NCBI RefSeq assembly: GCF_034424645.1
Contig: NZ_CP139969.1
Location: 930,001-994,000 of the forward strand
From: Bordetella avium
GTDB taxonomy: Bacteria > Pseudomonadota > Gammaproteobacteria > Burkholderiales > Burkholderiaceae_B
Length of the DNA: 64,000 bases
Direction: 5' to 3'
The position numbers and the translations under genes were made by a program. The notes under the pieces are model-generated. The model had not been told where the DNA came from. It saw nothing but the letters and a program-made list of their open reading frames with translations, and made no database searches. Each line of letters opens with the position of its first letter. The stretch's first letter is position 1. Positions 35,547 to 46,097 of this stretch are shown piece after piece.

Positions 35547-36539
35547 ATGACCCTGGCCAAAAAAACCCGCCTAGTGCGCTCCCTGGGCGGCACGATCGCC
35601 GCCACCCTCGGCGCCCTGGTCCTTGCCTCCGCTCAGGCCGCGCCTTACCCGGATAAACCGGTGCGCATTGTGGTGGGTTTCTCGGCAGGCGGCACGACTG
35701 ACGTGATCGCCCGCATTATGGCCAAAGAGCTGACCGAGTCGCTCGGTCAGACGTTTCTGATCGAAAACAAACCCGGCGGCGGCAGCAATATCGCCACCGA
35801 CTATGTCGCTCGCGCCACGCCGGATGGCTACACCCTGCTCTTCGTGGCCGTCACCAGCGCCATCAATCAAACGCTGTACAGCAACGCCAAATTCGATCTG
35901 GTGAAAGATTTCGCGCCGGTCGCGCTGGGCGCAAAAGTCCCCAATATTCTGGTGGTCAATCCGCAGGTTCCTGTGAAGTCGGTGCAGGAACTGGTCGATT
36001 ACGCCAAGGCCCATCCCGGCAAGCTGGCGTTTTCGTCCTCGGGCAGTGGCACATCGATTCATATGGCGGGCGAACTATTCAAGCAGCGCAGCGGTATTGA
36101 TGTGCTGCATGTGCCTTACAAGGGCAGCGCCCCGGCCGTGAGCGATCTGATCGGCGGACAGGTGCAGTTCATGTTCGACAACATGCCGTCGTCGTGGCCG
36201 CATGTGCAAGCGGGCAAGCTGCGCGCCCTGGCCGTGACCAGCGGCGAACGCTCCCAAAGCGCCCCCGATCTGCCCACCATGAAGGAAGCAGGCTTTGACA
36301 ACTTCGATGTCACGTCATGGTTTGGTTTGATTGCGCCGGCCGGCACGCCACCCGACGTGGTCGAGACCTTGAACAAGGCCATGAATCAGGCGCTCGACAA
36401 ACCTGGGGTGCAAAACGCCTTCGAGAACCTGGGCGCGGTGGGCGAGAAGACCACGCCGCAAGAGTTTGGCGCCTTTATCAAGTCAGAAGTCGAAGGTTGG
36501 GCGCCGGTGGTCAAGACCTCGGGCGCCCGGGTCGATTAA
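35547..36539 (+). CDS. Bug/TctC-family tripartite tricarboxylate transporter receptor
   Basis: 330 residues from the ATG at 35547, with GGAGACAGAGT upstream. A signal peptide ends at SAQAAPYP near residue 33. The family signature is PYPDKPVRIVVGFSAGGTTD, with the second conserved loop GYTLLFVAVTSAIN. These periplasmic receptors bind carboxylates; no TctA/TctB genes are adjacent, so it is an orphan receptor. Its 3' end overlaps the convergent hydrolase gene by four bases. Confidence 0.92.
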   Translation: MTLAKKTRLVRSLGGTIAATLGALVLASAQAAPYPDKPVRIVVGFSAGGTTDVIARIMAKELTESLGQTFLIENKPGGGSNIATDYVARATPDGYTLLFVAVTSAINQTLYSNAKFDLVKDFAPVALGAKVPNILVVNPQVPVKSVQELVDYAKAHPGKLAFSSSGSGTSIHMAGELFKQRSGIDVLHVPYKGSAPAVSDLIGGQVQFMFDNMPSSWPHVQAGKLRALAVTSGERSQSAPDLPTMKEAGFDNFDVTSWFGLIAPAGTPPDVVETLNKAMNQALDKPGVQNAFENLGAVGEKTTPQEFGAFIKSEVEGWAPVVKTSGARVD

Positions 36540-37381
36540 GCCACGCTGTGCCGACGGGCATGGGCCGTGATCGCGCGGCCCAGCCTTGCATAGGCCGCTG
36601 CGGGGATATCGTGTCCCATGCCCGGCATATCGGGCCACTGCGCGCCGGGAATGGACGCCGCAGTGTCTTGGCCGCAGGCTGGCAGGATGAGCGGGTCCTC
36701 GCTGCCGTGAATCACGAGCGTAGGTGCGCTGATGCGGGCCAATTGGGGGCGCAGGTCACCTGCGCTGACCAAGGCTGCCAGCTGCCGCATGAAGCCGCCA
36801 GGGGATGCCGGCTTTTCTTGCTCGATAAAGCGGCGCTCCCGGGCCTCGTCGAAGGGAAATCCGCTGCCTGCCAAGCGGCGCGCGAAGGCCAGGCGGAAGG
36901 CCAGGTCCTGGACGGGGTGGGTCAGCATGGCCATCACCTCCGGCGCAGCGCCCGGCAGGGCAGGATTGCCTGTGCTCGACATGATGGACACCAGCGTGGT
37001 CACGCGGGCCGCTTCGTTGGCGGCTAGCCATTGGGCCATCATGCCGCCCATTGAGCGGCCGACGAGGTGTGCGCGCTCGATGCCAAGGGCGTCAAGCAGA
37101 CCGATCGCGTCCAGGGCCATGTCTTGCAGGGTGTAAGCAGGGGGGGCGCCTAGCGCCAGCGTCGCGAAATCCGGTGTGGGCAAATGAGTCAGATGGCTGG
37201 AGCCGCCTGCATCTCGGTTGTCGTAGCGGATCACGCGGTAGCCCTGATCGGCCAGCATGTGGCACCAGGCGTCCGACCAGCGAGTGCGTTGTGCGTCCAG
37301 GCCAGCAATCAGCAGGATGGCTTCGCCCTGACCGAACTCGTCGTATTCCAAATCGATGTTTCCGGTATGAACAAGTGGCAT
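36536..37381 (-). CDS. Alpha/beta hydrolase
   Basis: 281 residues. The nucleophile elbow is GRSMGGM near residue 109, the oxyanion region is LIAGLDAQRT, and the catalytic His lies in MPGMGHDIP near residue 256; the acid is probably Asp in IHGSEDPL. Members of this type hydrolyse esters or lactones. Five bases separate it from the DUF1330 gene, so the two form an operon. Confidence 0.9.
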   Translation of the reverse strand: MPLVHTGNIDLEYDEFGQGEAILLIAGLDAQRTRWSDAWCHMLADQGYRVIRYDNRDAGGSSHLTHLPTPDFATLALGAPPAYTLQDMALDAIGLLDALGIERAHLVGRSMGGMMAQWLAANEAARVTTLVSIMSSTGNPALPGAAPEVMAMLTHPVQDLAFRLAFARRLAGSGFPFDEARERRFIEQEKPASPGGFMRQLAALVSAGDLRPQLARISAPTLVIHGSEDPLILPACGQDTAASIPGAQWPDMPGMGHDIPAAAYARLGRAITAHARRHSVA

Positions 37382-37385
37382 GGCT

Positions 37386-37796
37386 TCAGGCCTTCATCGT
37401 GATGGCTAGCAGGCGGGAGTCTTCGATGGCGGCCAGTCGGTGGCCTAGGCCTGCCAGATAGGCCGGATTGCTGGCAAAGTCCAGAAAGACGGCTGTACTG
37501 TGTTGCCGCACCAGCATGACGCGGTCCCAGCGTTCCTCATCGGGACCGATCAGCCAGGCGCTGGCGCTGCCATGAAACGACAGATCGCCGCCGCTGGCGC
37601 GCGGCAGGGTATGGGCGATATAGCGGTCCAGCGCCTGGGCGCCGCTGATTGCATGGGGCGGCGCCAGCTCGGGATGGGCCGAATAATCGGCCACTTCCCG
37701 CAAGCGCAGCAGGTTGAGCATCATCAACGGGCCCTTGCTTGCGCGCGCAATGAAATCGCGGCCGGCGGCCTGGGTCGGTTCGAGGTAGGCGGGCAT
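37386..37796 (-). CDS. DUF1330-like small protein
   Basis: 136 residues. Dimeric alpha/beta-barrel type features: GPLMMLNLLRLREVADYS near residue 22, a central ALDRYIAHTL helix and a final strand SRLLAITMKA. Such proteins share the ABM/DUF1330 fold and are of unknown activity. It is the first gene of a pair with the alpha/beta hydrolase. Confidence 0.75.
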   Translation of the reverse strand: MPAYLEPTQAAGRDFIARASKGPLMMLNLLRLREVADYSAHPELAPPHAISGAQALDRYIAHTLPRASGGDLSFHGSASAWLIGPDEERWDRVMLVRQHSTAVFLDFASNPAYLAGLGHRLAAIEDSRLLAITMKA

Positions 37797-37884
37797 GGGG
37801 TGCCTCCGTCAGGACGGAAAGCAGCAATATACCCGGGTAAAATTAATTTATCAATTTTACCCGGATATATTTTTAAGCAATCGG

Positions 37885-38688
37885 CTAGTTGTTGTTTTTG
37901 CGCTGACGGGGGCCGGCGCGGCCAGCGATATCCAGCATGGCGGTACAGACGCCACGCATCATGTCGATTTCGTCGCGGCTCAGTTCGGCGCGGGTGAACA
38001 GATGCCGCATGCGAGGCATAAGCTTTTTGGGGTGGGCCGGGTTGAGAAACTCCACGGCCACCAAAGCCTGCTCCCAGTGTGCAAGCATGGCCTGCACGGC
38101 CTCGCTGCTGGCGGGCTGGGCTCCCGGATCAGGCTGATGCGCCTTGGAGGGCGGCAGCAGCGTCGCGCCAGCGGCTTCAAGCAGGGCGTAGCGCAATTCC
38201 CAGGCCGCCAGTTGCAGCGCCTGCGCCACATTGAGCGAGCTGTATTCGGGATTGGCCGGGATATGGCAGATACGCTGGCACAGCCCGATCTGCTCATTGG
38301 TCAGCCCAGAGCGCTCCGTCCCCAGCACGATGGCGACGCATCCGTCCGGCTTCTGGTCCAGATGCTCGCGGCTCAGGGTGGCGGCTTGGCGGATATCGCA
38401 AGGCGGGGGGCCCAGGTCGCGCACGCGGGCGGTCAGCGCAAAAGCCAGCGTGACCGGGGCCAGCGCCTCTTCCAGCGTGGCGCAAGTGCGGGCGTTTTCC
38501 AGCACATCGGCCGCGCCGCTGGCCAGCGCGACGGCCTCGGGTTGGTGGGTCATATCGGGCAGACGCGGGTCTACCAGCACCAGTTCGGCAAAGCCCATGG
38601 TCTTGATGGCGCGAGCCGCCGAACCCACGTTGCCGGGGTGGCTGGGCTGCACCATGATGAATCGCGCACGTGAAAATTCTGTAGTCAT
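37885..38688 (-). CDS. trmJ: tRNA (cytidine/uridine-2'-O-)-methyltransferase TrmJ
   Basis: 267 residues. SPOUT knot motifs: IMVQPSHPGNVGSAARAIKT near residue 11 and VAIVLGTERSGLTNEQI near residue 118, then IPANPEYSSLNVAQALQLA. It methylates the ribose at position 32 of certain tRNAs. Length fits E. coli TrmJ (246). Divergent from suhB. Confidence 0.93.
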   Translation of the reverse strand: MTTEFSRARFIMVQPSHPGNVGSAARAIKTMGFAELVLVDPRLPDMTHQPEAVALASGAADVLENARTCATLEEALAPVTLAFALTARVRDLGPPPCDIRQAATLSREHLDQKPDGCVAIVLGTERSGLTNEQIGLCQRICHIPANPEYSSLNVAQALQLAAWELRYALLEAAGATLLPPSKAHQPDPGAQPASSEAVQAMLAHWEQALVAVEFLNPAHPKKLMPRMRHLFTRAELSRDEIDMMRGVCTAMLDIAGRAGPRQRKNNN

Positions 38689-38833
38689 TTAAAATGGGAG
38701 GTTTGGCTTTGTGCTTTCCTGGATTTCCGGGCACGCCAGGCCGGGGACAGCCGGGGTATTTGGCCCGCTGGCAGTACGATACTCCCTCAGCTTGCGCACC
38801 TATGTGGGCCAGGCCTTCACCGAACGGAATTTT

Positions 38834-39613
38834 ATGCACCCGATGCTCAATACCGCCATCAAGGCGGCTCGCCGTGCTGGCACCATCATCAATCGCGCCA
38901 GCCTCGACCCCGACCGCCTCACCGTGGCGCGCAAGGGGCCGCGCGATTATGTCACGGAAGTGGACCGTGCCGCGGAAGAGGCTATTGTCGAAGTCCTGCG
39001 CACCGCCTATCCCGATCACGCCGTGCTGGGCGAAGAGTACGGCCTGCAAGGCCCGGATCAGGCAGAGTTTCAATGGATCATCGATCCCTTGGACGGCACC
39101 ACCAATTTCATCCATGGCCTGCCCAATTACGCGGTGTCCATCGCCCTGACCCAGCGCGGCCAGGTGACGCAGGCCGTGGTTTACGATCCGGCCCGCAACG
39201 AGTTGTTCACGGCCAGCCGTGGCGGCGGCACTTTCCTGAATGACCGCCGCGTGCGCGTGTCCGGCCGCATCCGCTATCACGAGGCGCTGCTGGGCGCGCA
39301 CTGGCCGACGCCTGCCGATCCTGACCAGGCTTCTTCGCGTTTCCGTCATATGGCCGAAGGCAGCACCGGGGTGCGCCGCCTGGGCTCGACCGTGCTGGAG
39401 CTGGCCTATGTGGCGACCGGGCGTCTGGACGGCTTCTGCGGCGTGGGACTCAAGCCCTGGGATCTGGCTGCGGGCAGTCTGCTGGTGCTCGAGGCCGGCG
39501 GTTTGGTCGCCGACTTCGACGGTGAGCAAGGCTGGATGGATTCCGGCAATGTGCTGGCCGGCAGCCCCAAAATTTTCACCCATATGCTGACGGCTTTGCA
39601 GCCCAAGGCCTGA
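38834..39613 (+). CDS. suhB: Inositol-1-monophosphatase SuhB
   Basis: 259 residues from the ATG at 38834. The metal-site motifs are GEEYG near residue 67, DPLDGTTNFIHG near residue 84 and PWDLAAGSLLVLEAGG near residue 214. SuhB dephosphorylates inositol phosphates and also joins the rRNA antitermination complex. A longer frame upstream lacks homology. It is followed by a terminator. Confidence 0.93.
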   Translation: MHPMLNTAIKAARRAGTIINRASLDPDRLTVARKGPRDYVTEVDRAAEEAIVEVLRTAYPDHAVLGEEYGLQGPDQAEFQWIIDPLDGTTNFIHGLPNYAVSIALTQRGQVTQAVVYDPARNELFTASRGGGTFLNDRRVRVSGRIRYHEALLGAHWPTPADPDQASSRFRHMAEGSTGVRRLGSTVLELAYVATGRLDGFCGVGLKPWDLAAGSLLVLEAGGLVADFDGEQGWMDSGNVLAGSPKIFTHMLTALQPKA

Positions 39614-39631
39614 CGCGCGCCGCCTCTTCTA

Positions 39632-39654
39632 AACCGGCCTTGCGCCGGTTTTTT
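39632..39654 (+). terminator. Intrinsic terminator after suhB
   Basis: Stem AACCGGC/GCCGGTT, loop CTTGC, then T6. Confidence 0.85.
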
Positions 39655-39773
39655 CATCTTGCTGTCAGTCAGGCCGAGTAGGCTGGCGGGCCGCTCGTCG
39701 GGAAGAGGCGCTTACCCGCGTGTCACGATATTTCCATGTACGATTATCCAACTTGTAACTTCTGGAGTGCCTG

Positions 39774-41360
39774 ATGGAGTGGCTGCTGGACCCCGCCGCG
39801 TGGGTCGGCCTGCTTACCCTTGTCATCCTTGAAATCGTCCTCGGGATAGACAACCTCATCTTCATCGCCATTCTGGCGGACAAGCTGCCGCCGTCGCAGC
39901 GCGACCGCGCGCGCATCGTGGGTCTGAGCCTGGCGCTGGTGATGCGTCTGGCGCTTCTGTCAGTGATGTCCTGGCTGGTCACGCTGACCAAACCCCTGTT
40001 TGTACTCGGGCCTTTCTCTTTTGCCGGGCGTGACCTCATCCTGATGTTGGGCGGATTCTTCCTGCTCTTTAAGGGCACGATGGAATTGCACGAGCGCATC
40101 GAAGGCGGCGGCCAGCAGGTTGCCGGCGGCTCGCGCTCCTATCCGAGTTTCTGGGTCACGGTCACGCAGATCGTGGTGCTCGATGCGGTGTTTTCGCTGG
40201 ATTCCGTCATCACGGCCGTGGGCATGGTCGATCATCTGGCCATCATGATGATCGCCGTGATCATCGCCATCGGCATCATGCTGGCCGCATCCAAGCCGCT
40301 GACCCGTTTCGTCAATGCCCATCCGACGGTGGTCGTGCTGTGCTTGGGCTTTTTGCTGATGATAGGTTTTTCCTTGTTGGCCGAGGCTTTTGGCTTCAAG
40401 GTGCCTAAGGGCTATCTCTATGCCGCCATCGGTTTCTCGGTGCTGATCGAGGCGCTCAACCAGGTGGCGCGGCGCAATCTGCTCAAGCTGGATGCGCGCC
40501 GCCCCATGCGGGACCGCACGGCGGAGGCGGTGCTGCGCATGCTCGGCAAACGTCCGCAAACGGCCGAGCCGGTCAGCGAACCGGACGCGAATGCGCCGGC
40601 TCTGCCTGCTTTCGGGGTAGAAGAGCGCAATATGGTCAGCGGCGTGCTGACGCTTGCCGAGCGCTCAATCCAGTCCATCATGACGCCGCGCATCGATATG
40701 TCCTGGGTCGATATCGACGATGATCCGCAGCACATTCAGCAGCAGATCATGGCGGCGCCGCACAGTTTTTTTCCGGTATGCAGGGGCTCTCTTGATGAGG
40801 TGATCGGCATCGGGCGCGCCAAGGACATGGTGGCCGACCTTATCGCCGAAGGTGCGATACGCCGCAGCCGCCTGCGCGATCCCATCATCGTGCATGAGTC
40901 CATCGGCATTCTGCGCCTCATGGACACGCTCAAGCGCTCGCGCGGCCAGCTTGTGCTGGTGGCTGACGAATTCGGCGCCATCGAAGGCCTGGTCACGCCC
41001 ATCGATGTCTTTGAGGCCATCGCGGGTGAGTTTCCCGACGAAGACGAAGTCCCTGATATCGTTTCCCTGGGCGATGGTGTCTGGCAGCTCGATGGCGCGG
41101 CAGACTTGCGCCATGTCGAGCAGGTGCTGGACACCGAAGGCTTGCTCGACGAGTCGCGGGATTACTCCACCCTGGCCGGCTATTTGCTGCTGCGCTTCGG
41201 GCAACTCCCTAAGCCGGGCGATAGCTGCGAATATGAAACGCCGTACTTCCGCTTTCGTTTCGAGGTATTGCGCATCGAAGGGCGGCGTATTGCATCAGTG
41301 AGGGTAGAGCGCACTTCCAACGAAGCACTGGCCGATTCCGACCACTACGATCACGACTAA
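39774..41360 (+). CDS. TerC-family membrane protein with CBS pair and CorC/HlyC domain
   Basis: 528 residues. Residues 1-245 form the TerC domain with seven hydrophobic segments and the acidic membrane motifs [12 protein letters not shown] and [16 protein letters not shown] pair follows (about 295-420, beginning [16 protein letters not shown]), then a CorC/HlyC domain (about 435-520). TerC proteins are linked to Mn2+ export and metal delivery to exported enzymes; this layout is that of YoaE/YegH. The uppP gene follows at 27 bp and may be co-transcribed. Confidence 0.9.
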   Translation: MEWLLDPAAWVGLLTLVILEIVLGIDNLIFIAILADKLPPSQRDRARIVGLSLALVMRLALLSVMSWLVTLTKPLFVLGPFSFAGRDLILMLGGFFLLFKGTMELHERIEGGGQQVAGGSRSYPSFWVTVTQIVVLDAVFSLDSVITAVGMVDHLAIMMIAVIIAIGIMLAASKPLTRFVNAHPTVVVLCLGFLLMIGFSLLAEAFGFKVPKGYLYAAIGFSVLIEALNQVARRNLLKLDARRPMRDRTAEAVLRMLGKRPQTAEPVSEPDANAPALPAFGVEERNMVSGVLTLAERSIQSIMTPRIDMSWVDIDDDPQHIQQQIMAAPHSFFPVCRGSLDEVIGIGRAKDMVADLIAEGAIRRSRLRDPIIVHESIGILRLMDTLKRSRGQLVLVADEFGAIEGLVTPIDVFEAIAGEFPDEDEVPDIVSLGDGVWQLDGAADLRHVEQVLDTEGLLDESRDYSTLAGYLLLRFGQLPKPGDSCEYETPYFRFRFEVLRIEGRRIASVRVERTSNEALADSDHYDHD

Positions 41361-41387
41361 ACAAGTGTTTTCTCAGGTATTCCTATT

Positions 41388-42236
41388 GTGACCGACAGCA
41401 CGCTCTATTTTGTTAAGGCTTTCTTCCTGGGCATTATCGAAGGCCTGACCGAGTTCATCCCGGTGTCCAGCACGGGCCATCTGATTCTGTTCGGCGACTG
41501 GATTAATTTCGAATCCGGATCGGGCAAGGTCTTTGAGGTGGTGATTCAACTGGGCGCCATTCTTGCCGTGATGTGGATTTTCCGTGCCCGTCTGTGGCAG
41601 CTCATTCGCGGCACCCTGAGCGGTCAGCGCCAGGAGATGCTGTTCACGCGTAATCTGCTGCTGGCCTTTTTCCCGGCGGCCATCATCGGCGCTATCTTCA
41701 TCAAGGCGATCAAGCAGACCTTCTATCATCCGGGCGTCGTGGCGGTCACGCTGGTGCTGGGCGGCTTGATCATGCTGTGGGTAGAGCGCCGCGCTCCCAG
41801 ATCAGATGGCAGCGCCAGTGAAACCGCCACCGAAGAGCGCGCCACGGCGCATAGCCTGGAAGAAATCAGTTGGAAGCAGGCCCTGGGCGTGGGCGTGGCG
41901 CAATGCCTGGCCATGATTCCGGGCACGTCGCGTTCTGGGGCAACCATTATTGGCGGCATGGTTGCCGGCATTCAGCGCAAGACGGCGACGGAGTTTTCTT
42001 TCTTCCTGGCCATGCCGACCATGCTAGGTGCGGCGGTCTATGACATGTACCGCAATATCGATTTGCTGACCAGCCATGATCTGGGGGCCATCGCGGTAGG
42101 CTTTGTCGCGGCTTTTCTGAGCGCCTTGCTGGTGGTGCGCGCCGTGCTGCGTTTTGTGGCCAATCACACTTATCGCGGTTTCGCCTGGTATCGCATCGCC
42201 TTGGGGGTGGTGGTCGCGGCCTGGCTGGCGTTCTAG
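41388..42236 (+). CDS. uppP: Undecaprenyl-diphosphatase
   Basis: 282 residues from a GTG at 41388. The catalytic motifs [15 protein letters not shown] (near residue 18) and [10 protein letters not shown] (near residue 179) are intact, with about eight membrane segments. It recycles undecaprenyl diphosphate to the monophosphate carrier for cell-wall synthesis. Confidence 0.95.
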   Translation: MTDSTLYFVKAFFLGIIEGLTEFIPVSSTGHLILFGDWINFESGSGKVFEVVIQLGAILAVMWIFRARLWQLIRGTLSGQRQEMLFTRNLLLAFFPAAIIGAIFIKAIKQTFYHPGVVAVTLVLGGLIMLWVERRAPRSDGSASETATEERATAHSLEEISWKQALGVGVAQCLAMIPGTSRSGATIIGGMVAGIQRKTATEFSFFLAMPTMLGAAVYDMYRNIDLLTSHDLGAIAVGFVAAFLSALLVVRAVLRFVANHTYRGFAWYRIALGVVVAAWLAF

Positions 42237-42258
42237 CGCCTGCGCGCTGCGGCACAAG

Positions 42259-42290
42259 CAACAAGGCCCGGCGAATGCCGGGCCTTGTTG
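42259..42290. terminator. Bidirectional hairpin between uppP and lpxH
   Basis: A 14-bp perfect stem CAACAAGGCCCGGC/GCCGGGCCTTGTTG with loop GAAT. There is no long T-run, but position between convergent genes fits termination. Confidence 0.65.
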
Positions 42291-42342
42291 CTTGGCTGCC
42301 TGTCCCGAAAGCGAAGCAAGCCTTTACGATTCGCGGGATACC

Positions 42343-43113
42343 TCAGGCGTCCTCGGCGAGATCGTAAAACTGCAGCCCGTCGCGGTCGATGACCAGCCAG
42401 CCGCCGCGCAAGGCGCCGTGATCGCAATCCCAATCGGGCAGGACCCAGCGTTCGCGCTTCCTGCCGTCGATGTTCAGCACATGACGGTTAGGACGATGGG
42501 TGTGGCCGTGCACGAGGTGGGCCACCTCGGTGTCGCGAAACACCGCCGCGACGGCATCCTCATTGACGTCCATGATCTCGGTTGACTTGCTTTGATTGGC
42601 GGCCATGCTTTCGCCACGGGCCTGTTGCGCCATCTGCAAGCGTTCGGGAATGGACTTGGCGAGGAACTCGGCCTGCCAGCGCGGGTCGCGCACCATGGTG
42701 CGAAACTGCTGATAGGCCGTATCGTCAGTACAGTACTCATCGCCGTGCGTGATGAGCAGCGTGCCGAAATCGGTCTCGACCAAAGCAGGTTCCGGCAGCA
42801 GTTGCGCGCCCAACGCATCCGCCAGCTCTTGGCCCATCAGAAAGTCGCGATTGCCGCGGCCCAGATAAACCGGGATGCGCGCCGCCACGGCCTTGATGGC
42901 CTGCAGTGCCTGCGCGAGCCAGGGCGGCGCCGCGCGGATGACATCGTCGCCGATCCAGGCGTCGAAGATGTCGCCGGGCAGCAGCAGGGCATCGGCCTCC
43001 TCGGCAGCGGCCTGCAGAAAGCCGGTGAAGGCCTCGGCAGTGGCCGGCGTCGCCGGCCCCAGATGCACGTCGGAGGCCAGCCACAACGTGCCTGGCAGGA
43101 CAAGCTTATTCAA
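42343..43113 (-). CDS. lpxH: UDP-2,3-diacylglucosamine diphosphatase LpxH
   Basis: 256 residues from a TTG at 43113 that overlaps the cyclophilin stop by eight bases. Metallophosphatase motifs: [40 protein letters not shown] and HGHTHRPN. It makes lipid X in lipid A synthesis. The overlap indicates translational coupling with the cyclophilin gene. Confidence 0.94.
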   Translation of the reverse strand: MNKLVLPGTLWLASDVHLGPATPATAEAFTGFLQAAAEEADALLLPGDIFDAWIGDDVIRAAPPWLAQALQAIKAVAARIPVYLGRGNRDFLMGQELADALGAQLLPEPALVETDFGTLLITHGDEYCTDDTAYQQFRTMVRDPRWQAEFLAKSIPERLQMAQQARGESMAANQSKSTEIMDVNEDAVAAVFRDTEVAHLVHGHTHRPNRHVLNIDGRKRERWVLPDWDCDHGALRGGWLVIDRDGLQFYDLAEDA

Positions 43114-43747
43114 GGATTTCGGCCTTTTCGATGACGACGTCTTCCTTGGGCACGTTCTGGTGGAAGCCTTCGTTGCCCGTCTTTACGCCACGGATTTTGT
43201 CGATCACGTCGGTGCCTTCGGTCACCTTGCCGAACACGGCATAGCCCCAGCCTTGCGGGGTCGGTGCGGAGAAGTTCAGGAAGTCATTGTTGGCGACGTT
43301 GATGAAGAACTGGGCGGTGGCCGAGTGCGGATCGCTGGTGCGGGCCATGGCGACCGTGTATTTGTCGTTCTTCAGGCCGTTGTTGGCTTCATTGTCGATC
43401 GGGGCATGGGTGGGCTTTTGCTTCAGGCCGGGTTCGAAGCCGCCGCCCTGAATCATGAAACCGTCGATCACGCGATGAAAGATGGTGCCGTTGTAGAAGC
43501 CTTCTTTCACGTAGGTGAGGAAGTTCTCGGTCGTCTTGGGCGCTTTTTCGGCGTCCAGAGTGATGACCAGATCACCTTGATTGGTGTGAAGCTTGACGCG
43601 AGGATTGCTCATGGATGGAGTGCCTTCTGAAAGAGAGGAGGACGGGGAGGCCGGTTGAGCGCCGGAGTTCAGGGGCAGCAGGGCAGCGAGCAGAAATGCG
43701 CCAGCCCAATGGCCTAGCGGCCTGATGCGGGAGATAAAAGCGGTCAT
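43106..43747 (-). CDS. ppiB: Peptidyl-prolyl cis-trans isomerase (cyclophilin), signal peptide joined to PpiB-like body
   Basis: 213 residues. The body from Met46 ([13 protein letters not shown]) is a cytoplasmic PpiB-type cyclophilin, with active-site [23 protein letters not shown] and [10 protein letters not shown]. The preceding 45 residues look like a signal peptide ([16 protein letters not shown]). The first ATG overlaps the TPR gene stop (ATGA), and a second start at 43612 has its own upstream AAGG. So either one exported protein is made or two forms from two starts. An origin by fusion of ppiA and ppiB neighbours is possible. Confidence 0.88.
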   Translation of the reverse strand: MTAFISRIRPLGHWAGAFLLAALLPLNSGAQPASPSSSLSEGTPSMSNPRVKLHTNQGDLVITLDAEKAPKTTENFLTYVKEGFYNGTIFHRVIDGFMIQGGGFEPGLKQKPTHAPIDNEANNGLKNDKYTVAMARTSDPHSATAQFFINVANNDFLNFSAPTPQGWGYAVFGKVTEGTDVIDKIRGVKTGNEGFHQNVPKEDVVIEKAEILE

Positions 43748-44430
43748 GAATGCGATTTATCCTTCAGTAGTTTTTCCAGTTCCTGGGTTTTTTGCTGCAT
43801 GCCAGGCACGCCGCGCTCGGCTTCCTGCCGGTAGGTGCGCAACGCAATCATGAGCTGCAGGTCGCCTTGGTTGGCGCGGGCCGCTGCGTAATTCGGATCG
43901 GCCCGCAACGCCATGTTAAGCGCATCCTGAGCCCGGTCCAGATCGCCGCGCGCCGCGTACAGGGCGCCCAGGTTGTTCCAGGGTTCGGGCAACTCCGGGA
44001 AACGTGTGGTCATTTCGCTGTAAATGGCCTCGGCCTCCTGAGAGCGCTTGAGCGCCGCCAGCGCACGCGCATGCTGGAACATCAATTGCACATCGGTGCC
44101 GGGGGTCTTGCGCGATGCGGCGATGCGCGCTTCGATCATTTTGAGGGCCTCTTCGTTATGGCCGGCGTTGAGCTGGCGCTCGATATAGTCCGTGATCTGG
44201 GATGGGGTCGGGTCCAGGCGGGTATCGACACCGGGCTTTGCGGCTTCCAGCAGCCTGGCCAGCGCATCCCAGCCGCCTTCGGGCGGCGGATTTTCAAGCT
44301 TGGTCAGGCCGGTGTTGCTGTTCGATGCCGAGCCGCCAGCGATGGATTGCGCGTGGGCCAGTGGGCTGGCCGCTGCGGCGCACAGGGCCAGAGCCAGTAT
44401 GAGATAGCGCATGAGCGGCGTGTTCTTCAC
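43744..44430 (-). CDS. Tetratricopeptide repeat protein, secreted
   Basis: 228 residues from a GTG at 44430 (an ATG six codons later is an alternative). A signal peptide runs to about residue 28 ([17 protein letters not shown]). TPR units cover about residues 80-190, the clearest being [21 protein letters not shown] helical tail ends KLLKDKSHS. First gene of the TPR-ppi-lpxH unit, divergent from cysS. Probably a periplasmic scaffold; partner unknown. Confidence 0.85.
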   Translation of the reverse strand: MKNTPLMRYLILALALCAAAASPLAHAQSIAGGSASNSNTGLTKLENPPPEGGWDALARLLEAAKPGVDTRLDPTPSQITDYIERQLNAGHNEEALKMIEARIAASRKTPGTDVQLMFQHARALAALKRSQEAEAIYSEMTTRFPELPEPWNNLGALYAARGDLDRAQDALNMALRADPNYAAARANQGDLQLMIALRTYRQEAERGVPGMQQKTQELEKLLKDKSHS

Positions 44431-44632
44431 TAGGGTGTCCGTTAGTTGAGGGGCCTGCCGAAAAGCACGGTGACAGGCCGCTTGCTATACTTTAAGACCG
44501 CCATTTTAGCCCCGGTTGAGGCAATGGCCTTGCGGCAGCGCTCTCAGAGGGCATGCCGGGCGGTGCGGCCCAGCATGTTGAGGCCGGCCAGACACCCTTC
44601 CTAAGACGCCAAGATAGCCAACGACGAGCGCC

Positions 44633-46084
44633 ATGCTGCACATCTACAACACATTGTCGCGTACCAAAGAGACCTTCAAACCGGTACATGCCGGCGAGGT
44701 GCGCATCTATGTGTGCGGCATGACAGTCTACGATTACTGTCACTTGGGTCATGCCCGCATGCTGGTGGCCTTCGATGTGGTCCAGCGCTGGCTGCGAGCC
44801 AGCGGCTACGCCGTCAACTACGTGCGTAATATTACCGATATCGATGACAAGATCATCCGCCGCGCCATCCAGACGGGGCGGCGCATGCACGAGGTGACCG
44901 ATTACTTCATTGCTGCCATGCATGCCGACGAGCGCGCGCTGGCGGTGGAGCGCCCTGACCATGAGCCGCGAGCCACTGCCTATGTCGGCGAAATGATCGA
45001 CATCATTGGCCGTCTCGAGAAAAACGGCTTGGCCTATCAGGCTGACGATGGCGATGTGAACTACGCCGTCCGCGGCTTTCAGGGTTATGGAAAATTATCG
45101 GGCAAGTCGCTCGACGATCTGCGCGCCGGCGAGCGCGTGGCGGTCGGCTCGTCCAAGCGCGATCCGCTCGATTTCGTGCTTTGGAAGTCTGCCAAAGAAG
45201 AAGAACCCCCCGAAACCAAATGGGATTCCCCCTATGGTTTCGGCCGGCCGGGTTGGCATATTGAGTGCTCCGCCATGAGCAAGAGCCTGCTGGGCCTGCC
45301 TCTGGATATTCACGGTGGCGGTCCGGATCTGAAGTTTCCCCACCATGAGAACGAAATCGCCCAGACCGAAGGCGCTTTCGGCGGCACCTTGGCCAATATC
45401 TGGATGCACTGCGGCCCCCTGATGGTCGATGCCGAGAAGATGTCCAAGTCGCTGGGTAATTTCCGCACCATCCGCCAGACGATCGCCCAGGGCGAGGCGC
45501 AGGATGGTGAGGCCGATTACCAAGTCAATCCGCGCGAAGCGGAAATGCTGCGCTTTTTCATCGTGCGCAACCATTACCGCAGCCCACAGAATTACACGCC
45601 CGACAATCTGGTCGATGCGCAGAATGCCCTGGATCGTCTGTATCAGGCGCTGGCCAATGTGACGCCGGACGTTGCAGGCATAGACTGGAACGAGGCGCAG
45701 GCGCAGGCATTCAAGGCAGCCATGAATGATGATTTCAATAGTTCTGGCGCGGTGGCCGCGTTGTTTGAGCTGGCGGGTCAGGTCAACCGCGAGCGCGACA
45801 GCCGTGCCGCCGGTCAGCTCAAGGCACTAGGTGCCGTGCTGGGTCTTTTGCAACAAGATCCGGCGGTTTATTTTCAATCGTCTACCCGGTATTCTTCGGC
45901 CGGCATGCAGCAGGGCGCGTCGCAAATGGATGCGGCCCGCATCGAGGCGTTGATCGCCGAGCGTGGGCAGGCTAAGCTTAGCCGCGATTTTGCGCGTGCC
46001 GACGCCATCCGCGCCGAACTGCGCGCGGCCGGCATCGAACTGGATGACAAGCCCGGCGGCATGACCCAATGGCGCCGAGCCTGA
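44633..46084 (+). CDS. cysS: Cysteinyl-tRNA synthetase
   Basis: 483 residues. HIGH-type motif CHLGHAR near residue 38 after the zinc Cys in YVCGMTVYD, zinc ligands in HIECSAMS and the KMSKSLGN loop near residue 272. Full length and typical. The glycosylase gene follows at 13 bp. Confidence 0.97.
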   Translation: MLHIYNTLSRTKETFKPVHAGEVRIYVCGMTVYDYCHLGHARMLVAFDVVQRWLRASGYAVNYVRNITDIDDKIIRRAIQTGRRMHEVTDYFIAAMHADERALAVERPDHEPRATAYVGEMIDIIGRLEKNGLAYQADDGDVNYAVRGFQGYGKLSGKSLDDLRAGERVAVGSSKRDPLDFVLWKSAKEEEPPETKWDSPYGFGRPGWHIECSAMSKSLLGLPLDIHGGGPDLKFPHHENEIAQTEGAFGGTLANIWMHCGPLMVDAEKMSKSLGNFRTIRQTIAQGEAQDGEADYQVNPREAEMLRFFIVRNHYRSPQNYTPDNLVDAQNALDRLYQALANVTPDVAGIDWNEAQAQAFKAAMNDDFNSSGAVAALFELAGQVNRERDSRAAGQLKALGAVLGLLQQDPAVYFQSSTRYSSAGMQQGASQMDAARIEALIAERGQAKLSRDFARADAIRAELRAAGIELDDKPGGMTQWRRA

Positions 46085-46097
46085 TATAGCATCGTTC

